DNA from: DAIDKA01 sp049792815 | Lineage (GTDB): Bacteria; Pseudomonadota; Gammaproteobacteria; Steroidobacterales; Steroidobacteraceae | NCBI GenBank assembly: GCA_049792815.1 | Contig: JBARBG010000031.1 | Location: forward strand, 1 to 27,118 | Direction: 5' to 3' | DNA: 27,118 nucleotides | In this document: in pieces, positions 16,147-24,194 of the stretch | How the letters are laid out: each line of letters begins with the position of its first letter | Position numbering within the stretch: position 1 is the stretch's first letter | Notes under the pieces: model-generated | Told to the model about the DNA's origin: nothing | The model's input: the letters and a program-made list of their open reading frames with translations, nothing else | Database searches by the model: none | Made by a program: the position numbers and the translations under genes

Positions 16147-18704
16147 GTGCGCGCCGGCAGCCCTCCGGACTGCCCATCGAGGCGGTGCTACCGGAACTGA
16201 ACGCCGCACTCGCGGGCGCTGCGCGCGTGGTCCTGCAGGCGCCACCGGGCGCGGGCAAGAGCACCGTCGTGCCGCTGGCTGCGCTCGACAGCCCGTGGCT
16301 GGGCCAACGCCGCATCATCATGCTCGAGCCGCGACGGCTCGCGGCCCGCGCGGTCGCCTCGCGCATGGCGAGGACGCTGGGCGAGGAAGTCGGCCGCACC
16401 GTTGGTCACCGCATGCGATTGGACACCAGGGTGTCGCGCGATACCCGCATCGAAGTGGTCACCGAGGGGGTGCTCACTCGCATGCTGCAGCAGGATGCCG
16501 CACTCGAAGGCGTCGGCCTGGTCATTTTCGATGAGTTCCATGAGCGCAGCCTGCAGGCTGACCTGGGATTGGCGCTGGCGCTGGACGCACAGACCAACCT
16601 CGCACCGGCTCTGAAACTGCTGGTGATGTCGGCCACGCTGGACGCCCAGGGTATCGCCGCGAAACTCGGTGATGCGCCGCTGGTGCAGTCGGCGGGCCGC
16701 ACCTGGCCGGTGGCAACCCACTATGCCGCGACCTCCGCGCCACTGCTGCCTGGACCGTTCGCGGCGGAGCGCGACGGCTGCGAGGCACTCACGACGCGCA
16801 TCGTGCGGCGGGCGCTCACCGAGGAACACGGTGACGTGCTGGTCTTCCTGCCGGGCGCCCGCGAGATCCGCCGCGTGCAGTCGCAGCTGCTTCAAGGCCC
16901 GCTGCCCGCGAACACGCGGGTGCTGCCGTTGTTCGGGGAACTGCGGCCCGAGGAACAGGATGCCGCACTGGCGCCGGCCCCCGCGGGTACCCGCAAGATC
17001 GTGCTGGCCACCAATATCGCCGAGACCAGTCTCACCATCGAGGGCATTCGCATCGTGGTGGATTCGGGTCTGGAGCGCCGCGCCGTGTTTGATCCCGTGA
17101 CGGGCATGGGGCGGCTGGAGACCGCGCGCATTTCGCGAGCCTCAGCCGAGCAGCGGCAGGGCCGGGCCGGGCGGCTCGAGGCGGGCGTGTGTTACCGCGC
17201 CTGGAGCGAGGGCGCACAACGCTCGCTGGCGCCATTCGCGGCTCCTGAGATCCTGCAGACCGATCTGGCAGGCCTCGCACTGGAGCTGGCCGCATGGGGC
17301 GCGAACGATGCCGCGACATTATTCTGGCTCGATCCACCGCCCGCGGCCACGCTCGCCAGCGCCCGTGATCTCCTGATGCGCCTTGAGGCGCTGGATGATG
17401 CGGGACGGGTCACGGCCCAGGGCCGCGAAATGGCGCGGCTGCCCCTGCATCCGCGCCTGGCCCATATGCTCATCGCTGCGCGCAAACTTGATTGCGTGGC
17501 GCTGGCCGCACAGCTTGCGGCCCTGTTGTCCGAGCGCGATCTGATGCGTTCGGCCGGCGCGGCAGCCGATGCCGATATCCGCTCCCGACTGGCACTGCTG
17601 CAGGGCGAAGCAGAGCCCAACGGCATTGATCATGGCGCCCTGCAGCGCGCACGGCGGGTGGCCATGGACCTGATGCGCCAGTCATCGGCCGAAGGTGCTG
17701 CTCAAGCGGGCCTCGAAGGCGTACTGCTCGCCTTCGCCTATCCCGATCGCATCGCGCGCCGGCGTTCCGAGGGCGACAACCGTTTCGTGCTGGCCAACGG
17801 TCGCGGCGCCCAATTCGCCCAGCCGCAGAGTCTCGCGCAGCGCGAATTCATTGTTGCCATTGAGGCGGACGACCGGGATCGCGATGCGCGCATTACCCTG
17901 GCGGCGCCACTGTCACGACAGGACCTGGAAGAATATTTTTCATCTTACCTGCGAACGACAGATGAAGTGCATTGGGATGACAGGGCGCAGGCGGTGGTCG
18001 CCCGCCGCATCACCCGGCTATTCGACCTGACGATTGACGAGCGGCCACTGCCCGAGGTGCCGTCGGCGGCGACAGGAGCCGCGATGCTCGAGGGCCTGGC
18101 GAAGCTCGGGCTCGCGGCCCTCCCCTGGAATGATGACAGTCGCGACCTTCAGGCGCGGATGGAGTTCGTCCGCAGGAATGTGCCGCAAGAGCCAGCCAGC
18201 GACTGGCCCGCAGTGGATGAGGCCACCCTGGCAGCGGATCCGGGTGCCTGGCTCATGCCCTGGCTGGATGGCATCAGCCGCGTTCAGCACCTTTCGCGAC
18301 TGTCGATGACGCAGATCCTGCGGGGAATGCTGTCGCACGAACAGCAGCGGCGGCTGGAGGAGTGGGCGCCCACGCAGTTCGCCGCGCCAACCGGCTCGCG
18401 CATCCGCATCGACTACCGCGACGAGCTCGCGCCCGCGGTGGCCGTGCGCATCCAGGAAGTGTTCGGCCTGCTCAGCTCACCGCGGCTGGCGGGCGGTCGC
18501 GTTCCGGTGACCTTCAAGCTGCTCTCACCGGCGCAGCGACCGGTGCAGATCACACGCGATCTTGCGACTTTCTGGCAGGGATCGTATGCCGAAGTGCGCA
18601 AGGACATGCGCGGCCGCTATCCGCGGCACTACTGGCCGGAGGACCCCGCGATCGCGGCGCCGACCCGCCGCGCCAAGCCGCCCGGCGACAAAACGAAAAT
18701 CTGA
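16143..18704 (+). CDS. hrpB: ATP-dependent RNA helicase HrpB (DExH type)
   Basis: An 853-aa DEAH-type helicase, near the usual HrpB length (about 810-850 aa). Motif I GAGKS lies at ~residue 38, motif II DEFH at ~130, motif III SATLDA at ~163, then the helicase C domain with TNIAETSLTI, VDSGLERR and QRQGRAGR (motif VI), HA2/OB-like segments, and the HrpB-specific C-terminus (KDMRGRYPRHYWPEDP). The frame is open to 15654 but that part overprints DUF423 on another frame; the TTG at 16143, overlapping the DUF423 stop (TTGA), gives the family N-terminus SGLPIEAVLPEL within a few residues. No strong Shine-Dalgarno is visible, so start by coupling is likely; GTG 16185 is an alternative. It is the last gene of the 11027-18704 run. 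Confidence 0.95.
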   Translation: MSARRQPSGLPIEAVLPELNAALAGAARVVLQAPPGAGKSTVVPLAALDSPWLGQRRIIMLEPRRLAARAVASRMARTLGEEVGRTVGHRMRLDTRVSRDTRIEVVTEGVLTRMLQQDAALEGVGLVIFDEFHERSLQADLGLALALDAQTNLAPALKLLVMSATLDAQGIAAKLGDAPLVQSAGRTWPVATHYAATSAPLLPGPFAAERDGCEALTTRIVRRALTEEHGDVLVFLPGAREIRRVQSQLLQGPLPANTRVLPLFGELRPEEQDAALAPAPAGTRKIVLATNIAETSLTIEGIRIVVDSGLERRAVFDPVTGMGRLETARISRASAEQRQGRAGRLEAGVCYRAWSEGAQRSLAPFAAPEILQTDLAGLALELAAWGANDAATLFWLDPPPAATLASARDLLMRLEALDDAGRVTAQGREMARLPLHPRLAHMLIAARKLDCVALAAQLAALLSERDLMRSAGAAADADIRSRLALLQGEAEPNGIDHGALQRARRVAMDLMRQSSAEGAAQAGLEGVLLAFAYPDRIARRRSEGDNRFVLANGRGAQFAQPQSLAQREFIVAIEADDRDRDARITLAAPLSRQDLEEYFSSYLRTTDEVHWDDRAQAVVARRITRLFDLTIDERPLPEVPSAATGAAMLEGLAKLGLAALPWNDDSRDLQARMEFVRRNVPQEPASDWPAVDEATLAADPGAWLMPWLDGISRVQHLSRLSMTQILRGMLSHEQQRRLEEWAPTQFAAPTGSRIRIDYRDELAPAVAVRIQEVFGLLSSPRLAGGRVPVTFKLLSPAQRPVQITRDLATFWQGSYAEVRKDMRGRYPRHYWPEDPAIAAPTRRAKPPGDKTKI

Positions 18705-18770
18705 TACTCCCGCGTCACATCGCGGCGTGCCATCATGGTTGCAGTGGGGGGAGGCAAGCGACGGAAAGGA

Positions 18771-19160
18771 ATGCACTTGCGAGACGCGGAGGTGCAGCTG
18801 TCTGCGCAGCGGCTGCGGGAACTCATGCTTTGGCATGGCAAGGACGAAGGCAATCTGCCGCCGGCAGCGACCCTCGTGAATCTGTCACGCGACACCATTG
18901 CGGCGCTGGGTCAGCTGCAGAGCGCGCGCACCCAACTGTTCGAGCTGCGCACGGCGCTGTCGCAGCTGTTCTGGAGCAGCGATTCCAGCGCCATCCGCAT
19001 CGCACTGCTGGCCGCCCTCGGACCCCCGCCGGATAGTTCGGCAGCGACGGAAGAACTGCCCACCGTGAACTGGCGGTCCACCGCAACGGGCATGCCCCTG
19101 CCCGCGCTGGCGACTGATGCGCCGGGCGCGGTCGCAGTCCTGCACCGCGCCACCGGCTGA
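18771..19160 (+). CDS. hypothetical protein, start uncertain
   Basis: About 129 aa, mainly helical in appearance, with a central amphipathic stretch (residues ~50-85, rich in Leu, Ala and Gln: LGQLQSARTQLFELRT) that might form a coiled coil or dimer. The C-terminal third is Pro/Ala-rich. No signal peptide, membrane segment or known motif is seen and I do not recognise a family. Codon use from ~18777 on is GC-rich at the third position, like the neighbours, which supports real coding; the stretch 18735-18770 is not. Candidate starts are ATG 18735 (poor codons), ATG 18771, or TTG 18777, which alone has AAAGGA at ideal spacing. It ends tail-to-tail with the permease gene: the two stops abut as TGATCA. 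Confidence 0.6.
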   Translation: MHLRDAEVQLSAQRLRELMLWHGKDEGNLPPAATLVNLSRDTIAALGQLQSARTQLFELRTALSQLFWSSDSSAIRIALLAALGPPPDSSAATEELPTVNWRSTATGMPLPALATDAPGAVAVLHRATG

Positions 19161-20531
19161 TCAGGCCATTCGCGCCCACCTGATCAGGGTCGCGATGTTG
19201 GGCGGCTTGCCGTGCATGAGCAGGGCTACCTTGAATACCTTGGCCGCAAACCACACCACCAGCGCCGAGGTGATACAGCTGATGAATAGAGTCACCCATA
19301 CCTCCCAGGCCGGCGGCGGGGCGCTCGAGGCCACGCGCGCAATCATCGCGAAGGTATTCACAGGCGGAATGAAACTCATCGCGACGCTGAACGAGGAGTT
19401 CGGCGCCGCACCGATGACACCCGTCAGGCTGTACCCCACCACCAGCAGTATGATGACCGGCCCCATGAACGCCTGCGCTTCGGCCATCTGATTGACGGCC
19501 GAGCCGATGACCAGCATCAACGAGCCGAACACCATATAGGTGACGGTGAAGAAGGCGAGTAGGTAGACGATCAGTATGGGATCGAGCAGTCCCGCGAGGG
19601 AGAACTGCCCCAGCGTAAACACCGACACGAGCAGGTACACCCCCATCAACGTCAGCCCCAACCCCAGCTGTCCCAGCAACTTGCCGTACATGAGTTCCAG
19701 CGGGGAAACCGCGGCGAGCAGTACTTCAATGACCCGGTTGGATTTCTCCTCCACGGTGGATGTCATCAGGCCCTGGCCTCCCATCATGACGCCCATGAAT
19801 ATGAGAATGCCGCAGGCGAACGGCAGGAAACGCGCGAAACCGCGCGAGCCGGAATGTTCGCCGGACGCCGACACCATCACCGACTCGGGCTGCGTGACCT
19901 GCTGGGCCGTGGCGATCGCCGCCGGATCCTCCCCTGCATTGCGCAGGCGGGCCGCGATGAGCGCGGCGGCGACGCTGCCGCGCAGCGTAGTCTCGGTGTT
20001 GTCGTCAATACGCGCCGATGTGTACAGATCGAAATTGCCGAAGGCGGCCGAATCAGCGCGGCGCACCACCGCATCGGGTCGCACCACCACGATGGCCAGG
20101 TGCTGGGGCGTCGCCTCGCGTGGCTGTATGAGCCAGGACTTGTGGCCGGAAACGTCGGTATCAGCGGGCAGCGGCATCAGCGACAGGCGCGGAATCGGCG
20201 GCCCGGCAGCCGTAGTCGCGGTGGGGGCCGTCTGCGGCTGCGCGGCGGGTGAAGCCGGGTTCTGGACCGACTCCATCGATCTGCGCTGCATGATGTAAGC
20301 CGGCGTCACGGTCTGCTGCAGTTCCGCGGTGACCTTTCCGGTGGGATCAATGACCATTACCTCGCCGGTGATCTGGGGGCTGCGCGAGTTGAGAATGCGT
20401 GGAATCAGGACCGCGAATATCACCACCAGTGCCGGCATGATCAACAGGCCGATCAGGAAGCCGCGCGAAGTGATCGTGGCTTTGTAGTCGCGTGCGGCGA
20501 CCAATCCAATGCGGCGCGGGGAAAGACTCAT
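19161..20531 (-). CDS. ABC-2 family permease (NatB-like)
   Basis: Integral membrane protein of 456 aa. One N-terminal transmembrane helix (GFLIGLLIMPALVVIFAVLIP, residues ~24-44) is followed by a large ~190-residue extracytoplasmic region, then about five more helices (from FARFLPFACGILIF on). This layout is that of NatB/YhaP-type ABC-2 exporters. Between them is a Pro/Ala/Thr-rich stretch near residues 90-115. It overlaps the ATPase gene by 4 nt (ATGA) and is the last gene of the four-gene minus-strand operon. NatB works with NatA to export Na+ in Bacillus subtilis; the substrate here cannot be read from sequence and could equally be a lipid, peptide or drug. Confidence 0.9.
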   Translation of the reverse strand: MSLSPRRIGLVAARDYKATITSRGFLIGLLIMPALVVIFAVLIPRILNSRSPQITGEVMVIDPTGKVTAELQQTVTPAYIMQRRSMESVQNPASPAAQPQTAPTATTAAGPPIPRLSLMPLPADTDVSGHKSWLIQPREATPQHLAIVVVRPDAVVRRADSAAFGNFDLYTSARIDDNTETTLRGSVAAALIAARLRNAGEDPAAIATAQQVTQPESVMVSASGEHSGSRGFARFLPFACGILIFMGVMMGGQGLMTSTVEEKSNRVIEVLLAAVSPLELMYGKLLGQLGLGLTLMGVYLLVSVFTLGQFSLAGLLDPILIVYLLAFFTVTYMVFGSLMLVIGSAVNQMAEAQAFMGPVIILLVVGYSLTGVIGAAPNSSFSVAMSFIPPVNTFAMIARVASSAPPPAWEVWVTLFISCITSALVVWFAAKVFKVALLMHGKPPNIATLIRWARMA

Positions 20532-21508
20532 GAGATGGCTCCAGTGTTGGAAAGGCCCTGCAGATGGGTGCGCAGCGCCTGTTGGGAATCCTCGGCGGCC
20601 CCGCTGGCACCGACCAGGCGAATGAAGACGTCTTCCAGGCGGATACGCGCGAGTTCAATGCGCGCCGGGGCGACGACGGCGGCGATTTCACGTACTGCGC
20701 CGCCCGGCTCGGTGCCTGGCGCCAGCCGTATCTGGCAGCCCTGGTCATTGAGTGTGACGTTCTCAACGCCAGGGACTGTTTGCAGGGCCAGCAGATTCGC
20801 TGTGGCGTCCAGCGGCTCCAGCAGGATATGCCGGGTGTCGTATTGGCGGCGTAGCCCCGACATCGGCTCATCCAGAACCTTGCGGCCCTGATGGATCATG
20901 ACGATCTGCTGGCACAACTCCTCGGCATGGGCCATGACATGGGTGGAGAAGATGATGGTGGCGCCGCGCTGATGTTCTTCCGCGATGACCTCCTTGAGCA
21001 GCCGCACGCTCACCGGATCGAGGCCACCGAAAGGTTCGTCGAGGATCAGCAGGTCCGGCTCATTGACGATGGCCGCGACAAACTGCACCCGCTGCAGCAT
21101 GCCCTTGGACAGGTCTTCGCACTTCTTGGTGCTGACACCGGGGAGCCCCAGGCGACCCAGCAGCCGGTCGGCGCGCCCGCTGGCCTGGGCGCGGGTGCGA
21201 CCCTTCAGGCATCCGATGTAGGTCAGGAAGGCGCCAACCGTCATCTTGCGGTATGAGCCGCGCTCCTCGGGCAGGTAACCGATCCGGTCCTTCGCCTCAA
21301 GCGCCGATCCCTGGCCGAGCACGCTGATACTGCCGCGGTCCGGAAACAGTATCGACATGATCATGCGAATGGCCGTGGTCTTGCCGGCCCCGGAAGGGCC
21401 GATCAGACCGTAGGTGGCTCCCTTGGGTATCGACAGGTCCAGGGATTCAATGGCGACCTTGGAGCCGAAGACCTTGCGGATGCCTTGGATTTCAAGAGCA
21501 GCTGTCAT
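20528..21508 (-). CDS. ABC transporter ATP-binding protein (NatA-like)
   Basis: A 326-aa ABC ATPase. Walker A is GPSGAGKTT (residues 37-45), the signature is LSKGMLQR (a G-to-K variant of LSGGQ, common in this exporter subgroup), and Walker B is LLILDEP followed by the D-loop FGGLDP; the switch His lies in STHVMAHAEEL. The C-terminal ~100 residues (RHILLEPL...GCQIRLAP) look like the DUF4162 extension of NatA-type ATPases. It starts 9 nt after the response-regulator stop and overlaps the permease start by 4 nt, so ATPase and permease are made together and form the export complex at the cytoplasmic membrane. Confidence 0.94.
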   Translation of the reverse strand: MTAALEIQGIRKVFGSKVAIESLDLSIPKGATYGLIGPSGAGKTTAIRMIMSILFPDRGSISVLGQGSALEAKDRIGYLPEERGSYRKMTVGAFLTYIGCLKGRTRAQASGRADRLLGRLGLPGVSTKKCEDLSKGMLQRVQFVAAIVNEPDLLILDEPFGGLDPVSVRLLKEVIAEEHQRGATIIFSTHVMAHAEELCQQIVMIHQGRKVLDEPMSGLRRQYDTRHILLEPLDATANLLALQTVPGVENVTLNDQGCQIRLAPGTEPGGAVREIAAVVAPARIELARIRLEDVFIRLVGASGAAEDSQQALRTHLQGLSNTGAIS

Positions 21509-21517
21509 TTGTGCCTC

Positions 21518-22243
21518 TCACATGGGCTTGAAACGGAACTGGAAGGCCTGACTGATCGGCAGCTCTTCGGTGCGGCCCTTGACCGAGAGCTTCATGCGGC
21601 CGTCGTCGCCCGTCTCGATGCGATGGATGGCACCGGCGCGCACGATGACACTGCGGTGGATCTGCCAGAAGGTCTCCGGATCCAGCGCTGCCAGAAGGTC
21701 GCGCAGCGGCGTGCGGATCTGTACTTCATCGTCCGCGGTGACCACGCGCACGTACTTGTCCTGTGCGGCGAAGAACAGGACTTCATTGATGCCGAGGACC
21801 CGCGTCACGTGACCGGCGCTGCCGGTGATCCAGCGGATGCCGGCGTTGACGCCGAAGGACTTCTTCAGATCCGCGGGGGCTTCGGCCAGACGCTGCTTCA
21901 GGCGCACCACGCTTTGGGCAAGACGCTCACGCCGGATGGGCTTGAGCAGGTAGTCCACCGCGGCGTGGTCGAAGGCATCCAGCGCATGGCTTTCAAAGGC
22001 CGTCGTAAACACGACGTGAGTGGTATCGGCGGCGCGCGCCACCTCGAGCCCGGTGAGGCCGGGCATGCGGATATCGAGGAAGGCGACGTCCGGCTGCTGG
22101 CTGGTCAGGGCCTCCAGCGCCGACAGGCCGTCGGCACATTCGGTGACTATCTCGAGCTCCGGCCACAGTTCACCGAGCAACTCACACAGCCTGCGCCGCT
22201 GCGGCGCCTCATCCTCGGCCACCAGCGCGCGGGGGCGGTTCAT
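21518..22243 (-). CDS. LytTR-family response regulator
   Basis: A 241-aa regulator. The receiver domain (residues ~1-120) has the acidic pair Glu10-Asp11, phospho-acceptor Asp57 in AFLDIRMPG, the Thr in VVFTTAFES and the Lys in DYLLKPI. The C-terminal LytTR DNA-binding domain (~135-240) is recognisable from VLFFAAQDKYVRV, the TPLRDLLAALD helix and FWQIHRSVIV. This class binds direct repeats upstream of target promoters. It overlaps the upstream kinase gene by four bases (ATGA) and is followed by the ABC ATPase after 9 nt, so its likely targets include its own operon. Confidence 0.95.
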   Translation of the reverse strand: MNRPRALVAEDEAPQRRRLCELLGELWPELEIVTECADGLSALEALTSQQPDVAFLDIRMPGLTGLEVARAADTTHVVFTTAFESHALDAFDHAAVDYLLKPIRRERLAQSVVRLKQRLAEAPADLKKSFGVNAGIRWITGSAGHVTRVLGINEVLFFAAQDKYVRVVTADDEVQIRTPLRDLLAALDPETFWQIHRSVIVRAGAIHRIETGDDGRMKLSVKGRTEELPISQAFQFRFKPM

Positions 22244-23457
22244 GCCGCCGCCTCATAGGGGACACGCAGCGTCGCGATTACGCCGCCGGCCGTGCGGTCC
22301 TGCAGGGTCAGCGACCCGCGCGGCCCGAAGCGCGCGATGAGCTGATCGCGGATGTTGTTCAGACCCATGCCGACGGCGGCGGTTGCGCGCAACCCCGCAC
22401 CCGTATCGACCACGCTGACCACCAGCTGCTGCGCTTCTGTGAGCGACTCGATGGCCGCATTGACCATGATCTGTCCGTCGCCGGTCATGCGTTCGATGCC
22501 GTGCTTGATGGCATTTTCGACCAGGGAAATCAGCAGCAGCGGGGGAAACGGGTGCTGCTGCAATGCCGGATCCACATCGATGACGAAGGTAAAGCGTGGG
22601 CCCATGCGCACTTTCATGACCGTCAGATAGCTGCGACAGATCTCCAGCTGTTCGGCCAGTGTGGAATAGGCATTGCCGACGTCCGTCCGCAGCTTCGGGA
22701 GCGTGACGCGCAGGTGATCCACCAGCGCCTCAAGGGTCGCTTCGGCGCGCGCGGGATCCGGCCTGATCAGGCTGTGCACCGAAGCCAGGGTGTTGAACAG
22801 GAAGTGCGGTTCGACCTGCGCCTGCAGCACCATGAGCCGCAAGTCCGCCTCTTCCTTTTCCCGGGTTGCCACCGCGAGCGCATGAGCATGGCGGGAGATC
22901 TGCCACCAATGCTGCTCGCGAAAGAAGGCAATGAGCGCGATCCCGCCTCCGAGGAAAGAGAACAGCGCGAACTGCCAGCCGCGCACCGCCCACATGAGAA
23001 GCACGGACGAACGTGACTGACTCGAGTAATCAAATCCGGGAAACAGTGCCATGTAGCGCGGCAGCAGCACGACGCGCGAATAGATCTCTGCAAGATGCTG
23101 ACTCGCGAAGCTGACGACGAGCCCCAGCAAAATGGCGACCGTCACGGTCACCCGGGCGGGTTGCAGGCGATGACGGGCAATCGTCGCCATGACGGGGCCG
23201 GCGGTACCGAAGGTCAGCCAGATTGGGACGCTGTATGCGGCGACCTGCCACCCCAGTTTTGAGTCGTTGAATCCAACGCCGAGAAGACCGGCCTGTAGCA
23301 CACCCAGCGCCCCCGTGATGGGCACAAAGATCGCGCAGCGACCCAGCAACCAGGGTGAACTGAACACCGGAAAGCGCTTGTAGCCGCCGAACGGTCCGGC
23401 GGCATGCGCCACGACATCGGTGGGCAAGGGTTCGCGAAGCGAGTACATGCCACGCAT
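22240..23457 (-). CDS. LytS/YehU-type sensor histidine kinase (His_kinase family)
   Basis: Membrane kinase of 405 aa. About four hydrophobic helices span residues ~35-180 (WLLGRCAIFVPITGALGVL; VTVTVAILLGLVVSFA; FALFSFLGGGIALIAF, plus one between), with no separate sensor domain visible. The phospho-acceptor motif VEPHFLFNTL (His near residue 217) is of the LytS type, followed by the N-box LVENAIKHG (~310), DTGAGL and GMGLNNIRDQL ATP-binding boxes. The ATG at 23457 has GGGG five bases upstream; ATG 23448 is also possible. It is the first gene of the kinase-regulator-ATPase-permease operon. The signal it senses is unknown; membrane stress or ions are guesses based on the Bacillus NatK comparison. 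Confidence 0.94.
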   Translation of the reverse strand: MRGMYSLREPLPTDVVAHAAGPFGGYKRFPVFSSPWLLGRCAIFVPITGALGVLQAGLLGVGFNDSKLGWQVAAYSVPIWLTFGTAGPVMATIARHRLQPARVTVTVAILLGLVVSFASQHLAEIYSRVVLLPRYMALFPGFDYSSQSRSSVLLMWAVRGWQFALFSFLGGGIALIAFFREQHWWQISRHAHALAVATREKEEADLRLMVLQAQVEPHFLFNTLASVHSLIRPDPARAEATLEALVDHLRVTLPKLRTDVGNAYSTLAEQLEICRSYLTVMKVRMGPRFTFVIDVDPALQQHPFPPLLLISLVENAIKHGIERMTGDGQIMVNAAIESLTEAQQLVVSVVDTGAGLRATAAVGMGLNNIRDQLIARFGPRGSLTLQDRTAGGVIATLRVPYEAAA

Positions 23458-23522
23458 GATAGCCCCGCGTTCGCAGCTCAGGTGGCGTTGCGACCAACGG
23501 CGTCGAAGTCGCGACGAAGGGC

Positions 23523-23528
23523 CATAAT
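23523..23528 (+). promoter_or_regulatory. candidate -10 element of the methyltransferase gene
   Basis: CATAAT (5/6 match to TATAAT) ends 6 nt before the ATG at 23535, so transcription would begin at or beside the start codon (leaderless message). No good -35 is visible. The 77-nt divergent gap between the kinase and methyltransferase genes holds nothing else that I recognise. Confidence 0.4.
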
Positions 23529-23534
23529 AGGCAA

Positions 23535-24194
23535 ATGGACCGAATCCTTGAACCTGAAATCATGGACGGCGAGGCGGAGGCCGCGGCCTATGCGAGCGCC
23601 GATTTTTCCGATTCGAACCAGGCCTACGTGGACGATGTGGTGGCGAGCTTTCCGCAGCGTCTGGCGAAGGTCGTGGACCTGGGTTGCGGGCCGGGAGACA
23701 TTGCGCTGCGGTTGAGCAGGGCCGCCGCGAACACGAGGATCACCGGCGTCGACGCCAGTCCCGCCATGCTCGCGATCGCGCGCGCTGCACTGCGATCAGC
23801 CGGACTAGAGGGCCGGGTGAGCTTTCTGGAAGGCCGCATACCGGGGGTTGCGCTCCCGGACGGCGGTTTTGACCTGGTGCTCTCCAAGGACATGCTGCAC
23901 CACCTGCCCGATCCGCAGGTGCTGTGGAGCGAGGTGCAGCGGCTGGGTCGCCCCGGCGCCGGCGTGTGCGTCATGGATTTATGTCGTCCGTCCACGCCCG
24001 CTGCGGCGCACGCCATCGTCGAGCGAGTGTCACGGGACGAGCACCCGCTGCTCAAGAGCGATTTCTACAACTCGCTGTGCGCGGCCTTCACGGCGGAGGA
24101 AGTGCGCGCTCAGCTTGCCGCGGCGGGCCTTTCACTCGCGGTCAGCCAGCTGACCGAGCGTCATCTGTGCGTCAAGGGGCGCTTACCCGGATAA
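23535..24194 (+). CDS. class I SAM-dependent methyltransferase
   Basis: A 219-aa cytoplasmic methyltransferase with motif I VVDLGCGPGD (~residues 46-55), the acidic ribose contact in TGVDASPAM, and motif IV-like FDLVLSKDMLHHLPDP. It matches the methyltransferase-11/25 type domain; the substrate cannot be told. The first 30 residues (PEIMDGEAEAAAYASADFS) resemble small-molecule or tRNA-associated methyltransferases but this is not decisive. No Shine-Dalgarno is seen before 23535. Its 3' end overlaps the convergent oxidoreductase gene by 23 nt. Confidence 0.9.
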   Translation: MDRILEPEIMDGEAEAAAYASADFSDSNQAYVDDVVASFPQRLAKVVDLGCGPGDIALRLSRAAANTRITGVDASPAMLAIARAALRSAGLEGRVSFLEGRIPGVALPDGGFDLVLSKDMLHHLPDPQVLWSEVQRLGRPGAGVCVMDLCRPSTPAAAHAIVERVSRDEHPLLKSDFYNSLCAAFTAEEVRAQLAAAGLSLAVSQLTERHLCVKGRLPG

